From: Methanofollis formosanus
GTDB lineage: Archaea > Halobacteriota > Methanomicrobia > Methanomicrobiales > Methanofollaceae
DNA: 64,000 bases
Assembly (NCBI RefSeq): GCF_019633745.1
Contig: NZ_CP037968.1
Coordinates: forward strand, 2,176,789 to 2,240,788
Direction: 5' to 3'
Position numbers and translations under genes: made by a program. The notes under the pieces are model-generated. The model saw only the letters and a program-made list of their open reading frames with translations, was not told the DNA's origin and made no database searches. Positions 1 to 9,319 of the stretch are shown one piece after another (the first letter of the stretch is position 1; each line of letters starts with the position of its first letter).

Positions 1-1
1 A

Positions 2-313
2 GGCAAGAAGTTCCTCTATGTCAGGGATGAGCGACGGCACGATGATGTGCTGGAGGAGAAGTCGGTCGAAGAGATCGCCGAAGAAACCGGTGAAGAGGCG
101 CTTGAGGTCAGGGACGAGGCGCCCGGGCCGGTAGACTGTTATGAGCGCGTCGAGTCGATCCGTATCGTCGGCCCTGGGTCTTATGAACTGAATATCGAGA
201 AACTCGCCCAGAGCGATGATATGGTGGTCGGTCTGGGGAATGAAGGGAAGTACATGGTCGATATCCTCTCTATGGGTCGAGAGCGTCGGAAACGACGTTT
301 TTGGAAGGACTAA
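2..313 (+). CDS. Unknown protein, C-terminal part
   Basis: The reading frame is open from the window edge (frame of base 2) to a TAA at 311-313, so this is the last 103 residues of a longer protein. I do not recognise the family. The visible part is acidic, with a Glu-rich stretch followed by a segment around GPGSYELN and ending in a basic tail RRKRRFWKD. It has no membrane segment and no cysteine cluster. The gene to its right starts 174 bases later and has its own ribosome binding site and probable promoter, so there is no sign of an operon with it. Confidence 0.6.
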   Translation, partial: GKKFLYVRDERRHDDVLEEKSVEEIAEETGEEALEVRDEAPGPVDCYERVESIRIVGPGSYELNIEKLAQSDDMVVGLGNEGKYMVDILSMGRERRKRRFWKD

Positions 314-330
314 CCATCTTTCCGATTGTC

Positions 331-376
331 TATATCTTTTTATATCATCGGGGGTATAGGATCTTGTGCTATACCC
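331..376 (+). promoter_or_regulatory. AT-rich TATA-like tract plus 8-bp hairpin upstream of the KamA gene
   Basis: An AT-rich tract at 331-346 resembles an archaeal TATA region. It is followed by a perfect inverted repeat, GGGTATAG at 352-359 and CTATACCC at 369-376, with a 9-base loop. From the TATA position the start of transcription would fall near 365-372, so the hairpin would be an operator or the very 5' end of the leader. There is no T-run after it, so it is not an obvious terminator. The role is inferred. Confidence 0.35.
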
Positions 377-487
377 GGACGGCATGAGTATGGGGGTGCT
401 CTATGCTGTCCGAGCCCGGTTTTTTGAGTGAAATGTACCTTTCCTGGCTGGTCCAGGACAGATCCGGGTAAACGGAGGTGAATGGAG

Positions 488-1609
488 ATGAAACCACGAT
501 ACCTGACACGAGTTGACCAGATCGATGCCCTGAATGTTGAAGAAAAGACCCGCCTCAAGAAGGTCGAAGATACGTTTGCCTTCCGCTCAAACGAATATTA
601 TCTCTCTCTCATCGACTGGGATGACCCGGTGGATCCGATCCGGAGGATCGCGGTTCCCGACCCGATGGAGCTGGATGATCGGGGCGTCCTCGACCCTTCG
701 CAGGAGAAGAATTACACGGTGGCCAGGGGACTCCAGCATAAGTACCGGGAGACAGCCCTGCTCCTGGTCTCGGATGTCTGTGGGTCGTTCTGTCGATTTT
801 GCTTCAGAAAACGGTTGTTCATCGAGAGGGGCGCCGAGGTGACGCGGGACGTGACCGAGGAACTTGCCTATATCAGGGACCATCCTGAGGTCACGAACGT
901 CCTCCTGACCGGAGGAGACCCGCTGATCATGTCCACGTCGAAGCTCGAACCGATCGTGCGCGCGGTGCGGGCGATCGAGCATGTGAAGATCATCAGAATC
1001 GGGTCCAAGATGCCGGCCTTCAATCCGTTCAGGATCACGGAGGACCCTGCGTTGCTGGAGATGATCCGGCGTTACTCGACACCGGAGAAGCGGATTTATA
1101 TCATGGCCCAGTTCAACCACCCGCGTGAGCTCACCACCCAGGCGGTGGAAGCGCTCTCTCTTCTGATGGAGGCCGGGGCGGTGGTGGTGAACCAGACGCC
1201 TCTGTTGCGCGGGGTCAACGACGACCCGGAGGTGCTCGCGAAATTGTTCAAAAAACTTTCGTTCATCGGGGTGCCGCCGTACTATGTCTTCCAGTGCCGT
1301 CCGACGCGAGGGAACGGGATGTTTCAGGTCCCGATCGAGGAGACCTATGAGATCTTTGAGGAAGCAAAGGCACAGGTCTCGGGGCTTGCAAAGCGGGCGA
1401 AGCTGGTGATGTCCCATATGAGCGGGAAGATCGAGATTGCGGGTCTGACCGACGAGTGTGTGTATTTCAAGTATCATCAGGCGGCCGACCCGGCAAATAT
1501 CGGGCGGTTCATGGCGTTCAAGCGCAATCCGGCCGCACTCTGGTTCGATGACTACACCGAACCGGTGAAGGAGCGTGTCGATCTGCCGGGACTGACCTGT
1601 CCGATCTGA
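488..1609 (+). CDS. KamA-family radical SAM enzyme (lysine 2,3-aminomutase-like)
   Basis: This 373-residue protein belongs to the KamA family of radical SAM, PLP-dependent amino-acid 2,3-aminomutases. The 4Fe-4S ligands are Cys98, Cys102 and Cys105 in CGSFCRFC, followed by the conserved RKRLF. The segments LLTGGDPL and RIGSKMPA are typical of KamA, and the NQTPLLRG and QCRPTRG segments lie in the C-terminal half. In methanogens AblA makes beta-lysine for the osmolyte N-epsilon-acetyl-beta-lysine together with AblB, but no AblB acetyltransferase is adjacent, so lysine is not certain as substrate; glutamate or another amino acid is possible. It is shorter than clostridial KamA (about 416 residues). 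I chose the ATG at 488 rather than 482 because GGAGGTGA at 474-481 is then 6 bases away. Confidence 0.85.
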   Translation: MKPRYLTRVDQIDALNVEEKTRLKKVEDTFAFRSNEYYLSLIDWDDPVDPIRRIAVPDPMELDDRGVLDPSQEKNYTVARGLQHKYRETALLLVSDVCGSFCRFCFRKRLFIERGAEVTRDVTEELAYIRDHPEVTNVLLTGGDPLIMSTSKLEPIVRAVRAIEHVKIIRIGSKMPAFNPFRITEDPALLEMIRRYSTPEKRIYIMAQFNHPRELTTQAVEALSLLMEAGAVVVNQTPLLRGVNDDPEVLAKLFKKLSFIGVPPYYVFQCRPTRGNGMFQVPIEETYEIFEEAKAQVSGLAKRAKLVMSHMSGKIEIAGLTDECVYFKYHQAADPANIGRFMAFKRNPAALWFDDYTEPVKERVDLPGLTCPI

Positions 1610-1620
1610 TCGTTCTCTTT

Positions 1621-2975
1621 TTTGGGCTTTGTAGAATTGGGCATGAGGCGTCCTTTCGCCTCAAGAGCGATTACCATGAGCATATCCCAAATGTATCCGG
1701 GGCTCGATCGATCGAGAGATCGAGACTCTTCTCAGCCATTATTCCTCTGCCTTCCTCGCTTCAATCACAATCCCGGGGATTCCTGGGGCGCTGCCCCCAT
1801 TGTGATGAATGGAGGAAGGCATGATGATCGATCTGCCGCCCACAGAGAGATAAAGAGTGTTTCCTTGCTCTCTCGCGCCGGGGGGAGACCCGCCGGGTCC
1901 CCCCACGACGAAGATAGGGACGGGGCGGCAGCAATCTCTTGAACGAAGCCGTACTTCAGAAAAATCTTCAGGTCACATAGCAAGGCCGGAGAGTTTTGGA
2001 ATGACCTCTGAGCATATCCCGAAAGTATTCTGGTCTCGATCAATCCTCAGGATCAAGAGTCTTCCCGGCCATTTCTCTTCCTTCGCCGCTTCAATCGCCA
2101 TCCTGGGGGTTTCGGTGCCGGCGATCCCGGCGTGATTGATGGAGGAAGGCAGACCGATCTGACGTGCCGCCCGCAGAGAGAATAAATGATTTTTTCGGCT
2201 TTGTAGAATCGGGCATGAACCCTGGGCTCAAGCATACGGGATGAACATTTCTCGTCGTTTGCTCTCTCTCTCTATTCAAGACAGGAGAATCTGGGGGGAT
2301 CGTGTTCCATCGCCGCCCCCCGGCTATCTTCGTCGTGGGGGGTCCGGGGGGTTTCCCCCCGGCGCGAGATGGCAGGGAAATCTCGTCGATGGGGGCGGCC
2401 GATCCATCAGAAGAATATTCTATCCTCTGCGTATCGGCTTCAACGGGATATGGCAAGTTCAAACTCTCATGAAAACCTGAAGAGAGGATCGTCAGGATTA
2501 TTTTCATGGTAAATCATCTTGATGGTTCTCTTCGACGGGGAGCGTGCCGCCCCCCGAACCCCCCGCGCGAGCGATAGGCGGGGGACTGCAACCCCCCTTT
2601 CATATTCATTGCTCCGCCTTCCACCCCAATCTTCATCCCGGGGATCCGGGGGCAGGGCCCCAGGCGCGTATGGTATGGGAAGGCATGATGATCCGACATG
2701 CCGCTCTCATTGTAGAACTTCCACTGTCGTCTCGCACCGGGGGGTTGCACCCGTCGGACCCCTACGACGAAGATAGCGGAGGGGCGGCACGATGTTCGAC
2801 TTCGATTCACCCCTCGAACGGAAGGATGAGGGTCAAGAATTGATCAAATTTGGTATGAAATTTTCATCGCGTATGCTTGAACTGGGGGTTATGGTGAATT
2901 ACCATGAAAAACTTTTCATGTGGTATGCTTGAGGCGTCCTCTCACCTCATGTCCAATTCTACAAGCCCAGAAAAA
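1621..2975. mobile_element. Composite MITE-like element with inverted ends (1.35 kb)
   Basis: The left end (GGGCTTTGTAGAATTGGGC, about 1624-1642) and the right end (about 2950-2972) are inverted copies of each other, and both carry the palindrome arms GAGGCG/CGCCTC or a near version. A second forward end lies at 2197-2245, so the region is nested or composite. The interior holds GC-rich hairpin boxes near 1787, 1880, 2330, 2550, 2640 and 2740. A block of about 155 bases at 1708-1860 is repeated imperfectly at 2037-2195. Short reading frames here are translations of the repeat and lack ribosome binding sites; no transposase is present. It begins 12 bases after the KamA stop codon, directly behind a T-tract. 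Confidence 0.75.
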
Positions 2976-3018
2976 AAAGCACTTCGGTTCGAAGGGATGT
3001 TCAAGCCCCCGGAGAGAA

Positions 3019-4995
3019 TCAGCGGAGGGAGTAATGGCTGACCGATCCGGTGAACCAGATGCTGTTGGATGGGTTGTTCAGATTCATTCTGCCGTCCTGT
3101 GCCGGCACCAGGTTGTAGAGGACAATCTCCTGGCTGTCTGTTCCATAGACAATGGATCTGTCATCCACTCTGAGATCTGTCCACTTTTGTTTTGACGGGA
3201 CGTTCAGTGTCAGGGTCGAGGTGAGGGAGTCATGGCTCCTGATATAGATCCCTCTGATATTTCCTCTTTGTTTCTCGTCTCCGTTGATGTACAGCGTCAC
3301 ATCGTCGTAGTCGAATTGTGAGATCATCGGACCGTTGATATCGATGTGGCCATAACCATTCTCTCTGATTTCAAGTCGCACCATGTCGCCGATCTCGAGA
3401 TCGTAGTGTTCATTCTGAATGTTCACAGAGGAGTCGGCCCCTGTTACTCTGAATTCCAGGTACGTACCCGGGATGAGATGGCCGGCTTTGCCGTTTGCCG
3501 TGTTGAGCCTGACCTCGTATCCCGTCGGAGGGGATGTGACGGTGATATAGTCTGTCTTGGCTGTCGTGTGTGAGCCGAAGAGGTTGGTGGCGGTGAGGCT
3601 GACCGTGTAGGTGCCCGGTGCGTCGTAGGTGTGTGCCGGGTTTTGCTCGGTCGAGGTCTCACCATCGCCGAAGTCCCAGGACCATGCGGTCGGGTCGCCG
3701 ACGGAGCGGTCGGTGAACCGGACGGTGAGGGGTACCTCTCCTGATGTCTGATCGGCGGTGAAGTTGGTCTCGATCGCGGGTGGGCCCTGGCAGAAGGATT
3801 CGACGGGCCGTCTTTCAAAGGCGGAGGAGGACCACTCCAGGTGGAAGACGGCCTCCCCTTCGTTCTCGAACATGGTTGCCCGGATCGGGTGGGGCCCTGC
3901 AGTGAGATGGACCGATGTTGTCTTCTCCTGTACCTTGTGGTAGCCCCAGTTGTCGATCAGGGGTTCGTTGCTCTCTGCGACTGCATCCACCCAGAGTTTC
4001 GAACCGTCGTCAGAGGACAGGTAGAACGTATATGTGTCGTCTGCCGGCACGACGAGGTATCCCTCGTAGATCACACTGAACTGGTCTTGTTTCCCGAGCG
4101 TTGACTGGGGCCAGTCATATTCGTCGGTCTCGGCCCGGATCCAGGGTGTCGTGTTGGCTTTCCGGTCTGCAAACCAGATCCTCCGGTCGAGTCTCTGGAC
4201 TGACGTGCCGGTAAAGTCTCTGGTCGGGTAATAGGTTCCTGTGATGCCCGGGGAGGAACACCGGTAGACCATGATGTATCCGGTCCTGGTGAGATCGTCG
4301 GAGCCGCCGGAATTGGCTATGGTGAGGCTGACGGTGTAGATCCCCGGCTCAGTATAGGTATGGAGGGGGTGCCGCTCGGTCGAGTGCGTGCCGTCGCCGA
4401 AGTCCCAGGACCATGCAGTCGGGCCGCCGACGGAACGGTCGGTGAACCGGACGGTGAGGGGTGCGGTGCCTGTCGTCGGCTCGGCGGTGAAGTCTGCCGT
4501 GAGGGGCTCCGGGGTGGGTTCGGTCGTCGGTATGGTCGTCGGGTCGGCGGTCGGTGTCACCGTCGGTTCGATCGCCGTGCCGTTCCCGAGGTCGTGGAGA
4601 AGCCAATCGGTGCCGGTGCCCTCCACACCTTCGGCGACGATCCGGATGTCGGGACTCTCGGTTGCCGGTACGTCGCGGAGGACGAGGGTCTGTCCGGTCG
4701 CCCATGACGTCCAGTCGTGCTCCTCGACGCCTGAGGCGTTGATGAGGACGGCGTCGCCCGTCCGGTCAACACCGTTGATGAGGATCAGAAAATGGCCGCG
4801 TTCGAGAGGGTCGCCGCCGTCGTGGTAGACGGAGACGGTCTCGTCCTCGGTCTCGATGTGGGCGAGCATCGCGGGGGGCAGATCGCCTGGAGGGTGGGAG
4901 AGGATGGCGACGCCGACGACCGCCGCCGCGGTTACGAAGATGGCGATGAGGGCCATGACGGCGACGAGTTCGCTGGCGGCGGTGTCGGTCTGCAT
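3019..4995 (-). CDS. Pilin-like surface protein with two PKD domains and a PA14 domain
   Basis: This 658-residue protein is predicted to be exported and anchored by an N-terminal pilin-type segment: [18 protein letters not shown] followed by a long hydrophobic stretch, as in archaeal Pilin_N (DUF1628) proteins. After a Thr/Pro linker comes a PKD domain (around [10 protein letters not shown]), then a PA14-like carbohydrate-binding region (about residues 255-385, with [14 protein letters not shown]), a second PKD domain ([10 protein letters not shown]), and a C-terminal beta-rich domain shared with the next gene upstream. The start at 4995 was chosen over the longer frame because it gives a clean pilin signal and follows TAAGGA; the longer start would overlap the upstream gene. 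It is the third gene of a minus-strand operon. Role inferred: adhesion or cell-surface polysaccharide binding. Confidence 0.8.
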   Translation of the reverse strand: MQTDTAASELVAVMALIAIFVTAAAVVGVAILSHPPGDLPPAMLAHIETEDETVSVYHDGGDPLERGHFLILINGVDRTGDAVLINASGVEEHDWTSWATGQTLVLRDVPATESPDIRIVAEGVEGTGTDWLLHDLGNGTAIEPTVTPTADPTTIPTTEPTPEPLTADFTAEPTTGTAPLTVRFTDRSVGGPTAWSWDFGDGTHSTERHPLHTYTEPGIYTVSLTIANSGGSDDLTRTGYIMVYRCSSPGITGTYYPTRDFTGTSVQRLDRRIWFADRKANTTPWIRAETDEYDWPQSTLGKQDQFSVIYEGYLVVPADDTYTFYLSSDDGSKLWVDAVAESNEPLIDNWGYHKVQEKTTSVHLTAGPHPIRATMFENEGEAVFHLEWSSSAFERRPVESFCQGPPAIETNFTADQTSGEVPLTVRFTDRSVGDPTAWSWDFGDGETSTEQNPAHTYDAPGTYTVSLTATNLFGSHTTAKTDYITVTSPPTGYEVRLNTANGKAGHLIPGTYLEFRVTGADSSVNIQNEHYDLEIGDMVRLEIRENGYGHIDINGPMISQFDYDDVTLYINGDEKQRGNIRGIYIRSHDSLTSTLTLNVPSKQKWTDLRVDDRSIVYGTDSQEIVLYNLVPAQDGRMNLNNPSNSIWFTGSVSHYSLR

Positions 4996-5020
4996 CGTTC
5001 TGTCCTTATTGTTTCTCTGG

Positions 5021-6121
5021 CTAGAGGATGGTGTAACTCTCCGCCCCGCCGTCATAGTACACGGATTTGCCAACATGGCTGATGCTGATGAGGTCGAGGT
5101 TCATCACACCGAATGAGTCGGGGATGAGGTGGGTGAGGACAAACCCGCTCCTGTCTTTCCAGTCCTCGACGACGACCTCGTCGTCGACTTCGAAGTAGGT
5201 CCATTTGTTCTTCGGCTCGACCGAGAGAGTGAGAGTGGAGTTCAGGTCGTCGTAGCCGCCGATCCAGATGTCGCCGAAACCGATCGCACCCTCGCCGAGG
5301 AGTTCGCCGTTGACGCTGACCCTGACGTCAGGAAACTCAAAGGTACTGATCGAAGATATGCCGATATGGATGAGGCCTTTCTGGTCGCTTAAGAACGTGA
5401 TTTCGACCCGGTCGCCAGGGGAGAGGGCCTGATACTGTCCGTCGACGTTGATGGAGGACCACAGACCGGTGACCCTGAATGCAAAGGTGCCGCCGCCGTT
5501 GATTACCCCCTCTTTCGGGTGCTCTGTTATGAGGGTGATGTCGTGGCCTGTGACGGGGTGCGGCGTTGTCGGTATTGTGGTCGGGATCGTCGTCGGGATT
5601 GTCGTCGGCGTCGTGGTCGGGATCGTCGTTGGTCTCACGGTCGGTACCGTGCCCGAACCCCCGGCGTCCGCCTGTGACCCCCCGCCGTCCGCCCCGCCTC
5701 GATCTCTCTGGTAGGAGGGTTCGGCAATGACAATCTCGCCGCCTCTGGTATCGACGGCCGAGACAACGACCCTTTCGGGTCTGCCCTGGCCCGTATAGGT
5801 GAGGGTCTCGCCGATCGACCAGAGGCTGTCGTTCCCGGTGAGGTTGAACGCGGCCGTTCTGTCCTCAAGTCCGGCGCCGGTATCGACATAGACCCGGTAC
5901 TTCCCCTCGGCAAGGGGATCGCCGCCTTCATGGAAAAGGATAAATGAACCGTTGCTGGAGTTTCCCGCGACGATGCTCGCGTGCGGCACCTCTGCCACAT
6001 GGGGTTGGGAGAAGAGCGTCACCACCACGATCGCCACCGCAAGCACCACCAGAGCGATCAACAGGACGCTCCCGATGATCTCAGAGACGCCTTCCTCGTC
6101 TGGTCTTTGCAGGTATGCCAT
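5021..6121 (-). CDS. Archaeal pilin-like protein with Thr/Pro stalk
   Basis: This 366-residue protein begins with a charged segment and the archaeal pilin signature [20 protein letters not shown], which is the expected substrate of a class III (PibD/EppA-type) signal peptidase cutting before the hydrophobic stretch. The middle contains about eight TTIPT-type repeats forming a Thr/Pro stalk (around residues 165-190). The C-terminal domain, about 170 residues, resembles that of the downstream PKD/PA14 protein (TLTLSV..K.KWT..EVDD motif), so the two probably share a common module. An alternative GTG at 6136 overlaps the upstream stop, but the ATG at 6121 has a GAGG site nearby and is preferred. 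Likely a minor pilin or surface filament component. Confidence 0.75.
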   Translation of the reverse strand: MAYLQRPDEEGVSEIIGSVLLIALVVLAVAIVVVTLFSQPHVAEVPHASIVAGNSSNGSFILFHEGGDPLAEGKYRVYVDTGAGLEDRTAAFNLTGNDSLWSIGETLTYTGQGRPERVVVSAVDTRGGEIVIAEPSYQRDRGGADGGGSQADAGGSGTVPTVRPTTIPTTTPTTIPTTIPTTIPTTPHPVTGHDITLITEHPKEGVINGGGTFAFRVTGLWSSINVDGQYQALSPGDRVEITFLSDQKGLIHIGISSISTFEFPDVRVSVNGELLGEGAIGFGDIWIGGYDDLNSTLTLSVEPKNKWTYFEVDDEVVVEDWKDRSGFVLTHLIPDSFGVMNLDLISISHVGKSVYYDGGAESYTIL

Positions 6122-6132
6122 CGTTGTTCGCC

Positions 6133-7038
6133 TCACTCGATCAGGGATGCCGCATTGAAGACCGTCACTGCATAATCTGCCGTCGTGACACTGAGGGCGA
6201 CGTCGGGGGTTCCTTCAGGCCCGGGGCCGTCGACCCGGATGGATACTGTTCCCCCGGCGTCGGTGCCGACCGAGTACCACTCCGCGGGCACGCCGCCGTT
6301 TCTGGTCGCCTCACGGAAGACCTGTTTAAGGGCCTGCGCTTTCCCGGCATCTCCGGTCTCAACGGTGATCGTCACATTCTCGTAGAGGCCGTCAAGGTCG
6401 TACGGCGGCATGTCCCGCAGCCGCGACTCGATCCGCACCGGACCTGACCCGGCGAAGAGGGCCGAACCGGTGATGTTCACCGGGGTGAACCGCACGGCGG
6501 CCGTGGTATTGTTGATGTTGTAGACCGAGAGCGGGGGGGCCACCCGGACGGTCGTTCCCCCCTCCTGTGTCAGGAAGACCGCACCCATCTGGTAGGTCCA
6601 GGTCTGATCGACCCAGTAGTTGTTCCCGGAGACGTACTGCACCAGGCCCAGGGGGATCCTCACCCCGCCGGGGTTGTCGCCGGTGGCGATGGTGACGGCC
6701 CCTGCGTCGGACCTGACCTCGACCGCGCCCGACGACCCCACCGGCGCGAGGACGGGAAGAGCGATCCCTCCGCCCTCAGTCGCCGCCGTGCCCGACCCGA
6801 GGTCGAAGGCCGTCGAGAGAGTGACGCCGTTCAGGTGGTTCACCCAGAGCGAATCGAGCGCGATCTTGTAGTCGGTGAACCGGTCTTTCACCTGGTTCAT
6901 ATGCGCGATCTCGTTCTCCCGCCCTGCTGCCGGCACCGCATAGAGTTGATAAACCGAGAGTGCAAGCACGAGGACGCCGAGGAGGAGGACAAAACCCACT
7001 ACTTCAGAGAGTCCTTCATCGTCCTGTGCCCGAATCAT
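6133..7038 (-). CDS. Archaeal pilin-like membrane-anchored protein
   Basis: This 301-residue protein starts MIRAQDDEGLSEVVGFVLLL, a pilin-type signal with acidic residues before a Gly/Leu/Val-rich transmembrane segment. The rest is predicted extracellular, beta-rich, and close to DUF1628/DUF7289-type proteins of methanogens and haloarchaea. It is the first gene of the three-gene pilin-like operon and overlaps the next gene's region by only a few bases. The frame extends to 7077, but an AT-rich TATA-like box at about 7060-7070 and the lack of a ribosome site suggest leaderless transcription starting at the ATG at 7038. The specific structural role is unknown. Confidence 0.7.
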   Translation of the reverse strand: MIRAQDDEGLSEVVGFVLLLGVLVLALSVYQLYAVPAAGRENEIAHMNQVKDRFTDYKIALDSLWVNHLNGVTLSTAFDLGSGTAATEGGGIALPVLAPVGSSGAVEVRSDAGAVTIATGDNPGGVRIPLGLVQYVSGNNYWVDQTWTYQMGAVFLTQEGGTTVRVAPPLSVYNINNTTAAVRFTPVNITGSALFAGSGPVRIESRLRDMPPYDLDGLYENVTITVETGDAGKAQALKQVFREATRNGGVPAEWYSVGTDAGGTVSIRVDGPGPEGTPDVALSVTTADYAVTVFNAASLIE

Positions 7039-7041
7039 GGT

Positions 7042-7057
7042 ACCGATGTACATCGGT
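7042..7057. promoter_or_regulatory. Perfect 16-bp palindrome at the pilin operon start
   Basis: ACCGATGTACATCGGT is a perfect inverted repeat lying between the probable TATA box (7060-7070) and the ATG at 7038 of the first pilin-like gene. Its position over the expected transcription start is where an archaeal repressor would block the polymerase. The regulator is unknown. Confidence 0.5.
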
Positions 7058-7115
7058 GCGATATTTATGTTTTTCAAATGGGCCTGCCATGCCGTCTAGG
7101 ATATGGTTAAGGATG

Positions 7116-7135
7116 ACCGTACGTACATATACGGT
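7116..7135. promoter_or_regulatory. Inverted repeat around the promoter of the radical SAM gene
   Basis: ACCGTA at 7116-7121 and TACGGT at 7130-7135 form a 6-bp inverted repeat with an AT-rich centre (ACATAT) that could itself be the TATA box of the gene starting at 7147. It faces the pilin operon promoter about 60 bases away, so the two divergent units may share control. Confidence 0.35.
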
Positions 7136-7146
7136 GGACGGGTTCT

Positions 7147-8163
7147 ATGAACACAGACGAAACGGGTCGTACCGGCGGCTGCGGGCCGCATCTCTCTGAT
7201 GGGTGTGTCCTCTGCTATGAGGGGGCGAAGATGGTTCTTTTCGTGACCGGGGTGTGCGGGAGAGACTGCTGGTACTGTCCGCTCTCCGAGACGCGCCGGG
7301 GACGGGAGGTGGTCTACGCGAACGACCGACTGGTGAAGAGCCCAGACGACATCGTTGAGGAGGCCGAGATGATGAGCGCGCTCGGCACCGGCGTCACCGG
7401 CGGCGAACCCTTCCTGGTGCTGGACGAGGTCGTCTCGTACTGCCGTCTTCTCAAGGAGCATTTCGGGCCCGACCATCATATCCACCTCTATACCGGGATC
7501 GCCCCCACGAAGGCGCAGCTCGAACCTCTCCGCGGGCTCGTGGACGAGGTCCGTCTCCACCCGCCGCAGGAACACTGGGCCGATATCCTGGCCGGTCCGT
7601 ACGCTGCCTCGGTGCGGACCGCCCGCGATCTCGGGTTTTCCATCGGGATCGAGGTTCCGTCTCTCCCGGGCATCGAAGCCCTCGCCGCGATCCTGCCTGA
7701 ACTCGATTTTCTCAACATCAACGAACTCGAGTGGAGCGAGACCAATGCCGTGGCCATGCGGGAACGGAACCTCGACCTTGAGGACGGTCTCCACAATGCC
7801 GTCGGCGGGGCAGAGGCCTGGGCCGCTCCTCTTCTTGACGACCCGAAGGTCCACTTCTGCTCCTCGGCCTTCAAGGACTCGGTCCAGCTGCGGGAAAGGC
7901 TCAAAAGAATCGCGGCCAACACGGCCAGACCTTTCGATGAGATTACCGAAGACGGAACGGTCGTATATGGGGTTCTCGAACTGGAAGACGGCGATCTTCC
8001 GCTGCTCCTTCAGGAAAATATATATGAGATCGAAGTCTCTGGTAATCAGGTCGAGATGGCGTGGTGGATGCTTGCTGAGATGCGAGACCAGTTGCCCGGG
8101 CGCAAATATGTCGTGGAGCGGTATCCCAATGGCGGGATAGTCCTGGAGGTGACGCCACTCTGA
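7147..8163 (+). CDS. Radical SAM protein, pyruvate formate-lyase-activating-like (COG2108 type)
   Basis: This 338-residue protein carries the radical SAM cluster motif Cys37-x3-Cys41-x2-Cys44 (CGRDCWYC), a Gly-rich GTGVTGGEP SAM-binding segment and a TIM-barrel-like pattern. Extra cysteines at 12, 20 and 23 precede the motif and could bind zinc or another cluster. It resembles the archaeal COG2108 group, described as related to pyruvate formate-lyase activating enzyme; the substrate is not known. Its stop codon TGA at 8161-8163 overlaps the start of the cis-prenyltransferase gene, so the two are probably translated together. Confidence 0.75.
   Translation: MNTDETGRTGGCGPHLSDGCVLCYEGAKMVLFVTGVCGRDCWYCPLSETRRGREVVYANDRLVKSPDDIVEEAEMMSALGTGVTGGEPFLVLDEVVSYCRLLKEHFGPDHHIHLYTGIAPTKAQLEPLRGLVDEVRLHPPQEHWADILAGPYAASVRTARDLGFSIGIEVPSLPGIEALAAILPELDFLNINELEWSETNAVAMRERNLDLEDGLHNAVGGAEAWAAPLLDDPKVHFCSSAFKDSVQLRERLKRIAANTARPFDEITEDGTVVYGVLELEDGDLPLLLQENIYEIEVSGNQVEMAWWMLAEMRDQLPGRKYVVERYPNGGIVLEVTPL
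8145..8152 (+). promoter_or_regulatory. Strong ribosome binding site deciding a CTG start
   Basis: GGAGGTGA is a full match to the archaeal 16S anti-Shine-Dalgarno sequence. It sits 7 bases before a CTG at 8160, and no in-frame ATG, GTG or TTG exists close by in the frame of the cis-prenyltransferase. Confidence 0.7.
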
Positions 8164-8924
8164 ATCTCAGAGGCCAGATTGAACCGCTTTACGAGCGCTA
8201 TCTCAACTGGCAGTGCAAACATATTCCTGCCCATATCGCCATCATCCAGGACGGCAACCGGCGATATGCAAGGCTCAACAACGTCGGCACCATAGACGGG
8301 CATCGGGCGGGTGCGGAGACCACCCAGCGCGTCCTGGAGTGGGCGCAGGATCTCGGGATAAGGACGATCACCCTGTACTCCTTCTCAACCGAGAACTTTA
8401 AGCGCGATCCTGCCGAGGTCGACTATCTCTTCGAACTCTTCAAGAGGAAGTTTGCGGAGATCCGTGAGGACGACCGGGTGCACCGGAACCAGATCAGGGT
8501 CCAGATGATCGGCGACCGTTCGATGCTACCCCATGATCTCCTCGAGATCATCGAGGCTGCGGAGGACGCCACCCGCCACTATAGCCGGTACTTCCTCAAC
8601 ATCGCCCTGGCGTACGGCGGGCGCAACGAGATCGTCCATGCCGCCCGGGGAGTCGTGGCAGGGGTGAGAGAGGGTACGGTGAAGGCCGACGCGATCACCC
8701 CCAAGACGGTCGAGTACTACCTGTACGACGGGATCCATCTCCCCCCGGTCGACCTCATCGTGCGGACCGGGAACGAGCGGCGGACCTCGAACTTCCTGCC
8801 CTGGATGGCAAACGGGAACGAGTGTGCGGTGTACTTCTGCGCCCCGTACTGGCCGGTCTTCAGGAAGATCGACCTGCTGCGGGCGATCCGGGTGTACGAC
8901 CAGCGGGTGCGGAGACGCCGGTAA
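8160..8924 (+). CDS. uppS: Cis-prenyltransferase (undecaprenyl-diphosphate synthase family), CTG start
   Basis: This 254-residue protein makes long-chain polyprenyl diphosphate, the lipid carrier for glycan assembly, by adding isopentenyl units in cis. The catalytic Asp31 is in the motif QDGNRRYA, followed by GHRAGAET, the SFSTENFKR segment and, at the C-terminus, RTGNERRTSNFLPW, all hallmarks of the family. The usual N-terminal segment (YERYLNWQCKHIPAHIA) lies upstream of the first GTG at 8478, so the true start must be further 5'. Only the CTG at 8160 fits; it overlaps the preceding stop codon and has a perfect GGAGGTGA 7 bases upstream. A second, degenerate family member lies at 11002-11592. 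Confidence 0.88.
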   Translation: MNLRGQIEPLYERYLNWQCKHIPAHIAIIQDGNRRYARLNNVGTIDGHRAGAETTQRVLEWAQDLGIRTITLYSFSTENFKRDPAEVDYLFELFKRKFAEIREDDRVHRNQIRVQMIGDRSMLPHDLLEIIEAAEDATRHYSRYFLNIALAYGGRNEIVHAARGVVAGVREGTVKADAITPKTVEYYLYDGIHLPPVDLIVRTGNERRTSNFLPWMANGNECAVYFCAPYWPVFRKIDLLRAIRVYDQRVRRRR

Positions 8925-8946
8925 CCTTTTCCTGGTCCTGAATGGT

Positions 8947-9180
8947 GGCTGTGTAGAATTTTGCATGAGGCGAACGCCCGCCTCAAGCATACGGGATGAA
9001 AATATCAGATCAGATCTGGATCGATTCTTGACCTTCATCCTTGCGTTCGAGGAGTGAATCGAAGTCAAGCACCATGCCGCCCCTCGGCTATCTTCGTCGT
9101 GGGGGGTCCGGGGGGCAAAGCCCCCCGCAGAGAGAGCAATCCAGATGATTGCAACAAAGCCCGAATCCCCATTATAATCG
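8947..9180. mobile_element. MITE-like element, short copy
   Basis: A forward end at 8951-9003 carries palindrome arms GAGGCG (8967-8972) and CGCCTC (8979-8984). A GC-rich hairpin box follows at about 9090-9135. The right boundary is uncertain; CAACAAAGCCCG near 9150-9161 looks like a decayed inverted end. The flanking 9181-9319 contains the probable promoter of the PolX gene and nothing else recognised. Confidence 0.65.
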
Positions 9181-9319
9181 CGGAGGCCGACATTCTGGAT
9201 CATTATCATAATAGGACCTGAAGCGTGTTTCTGCTTCGTGCTCGATACTCCAGGGCTTTTTCCGATACAATTTTTCCGGAGCCCCACACCGATAAATATC
9301 GAGGACACAACTCCCATCT

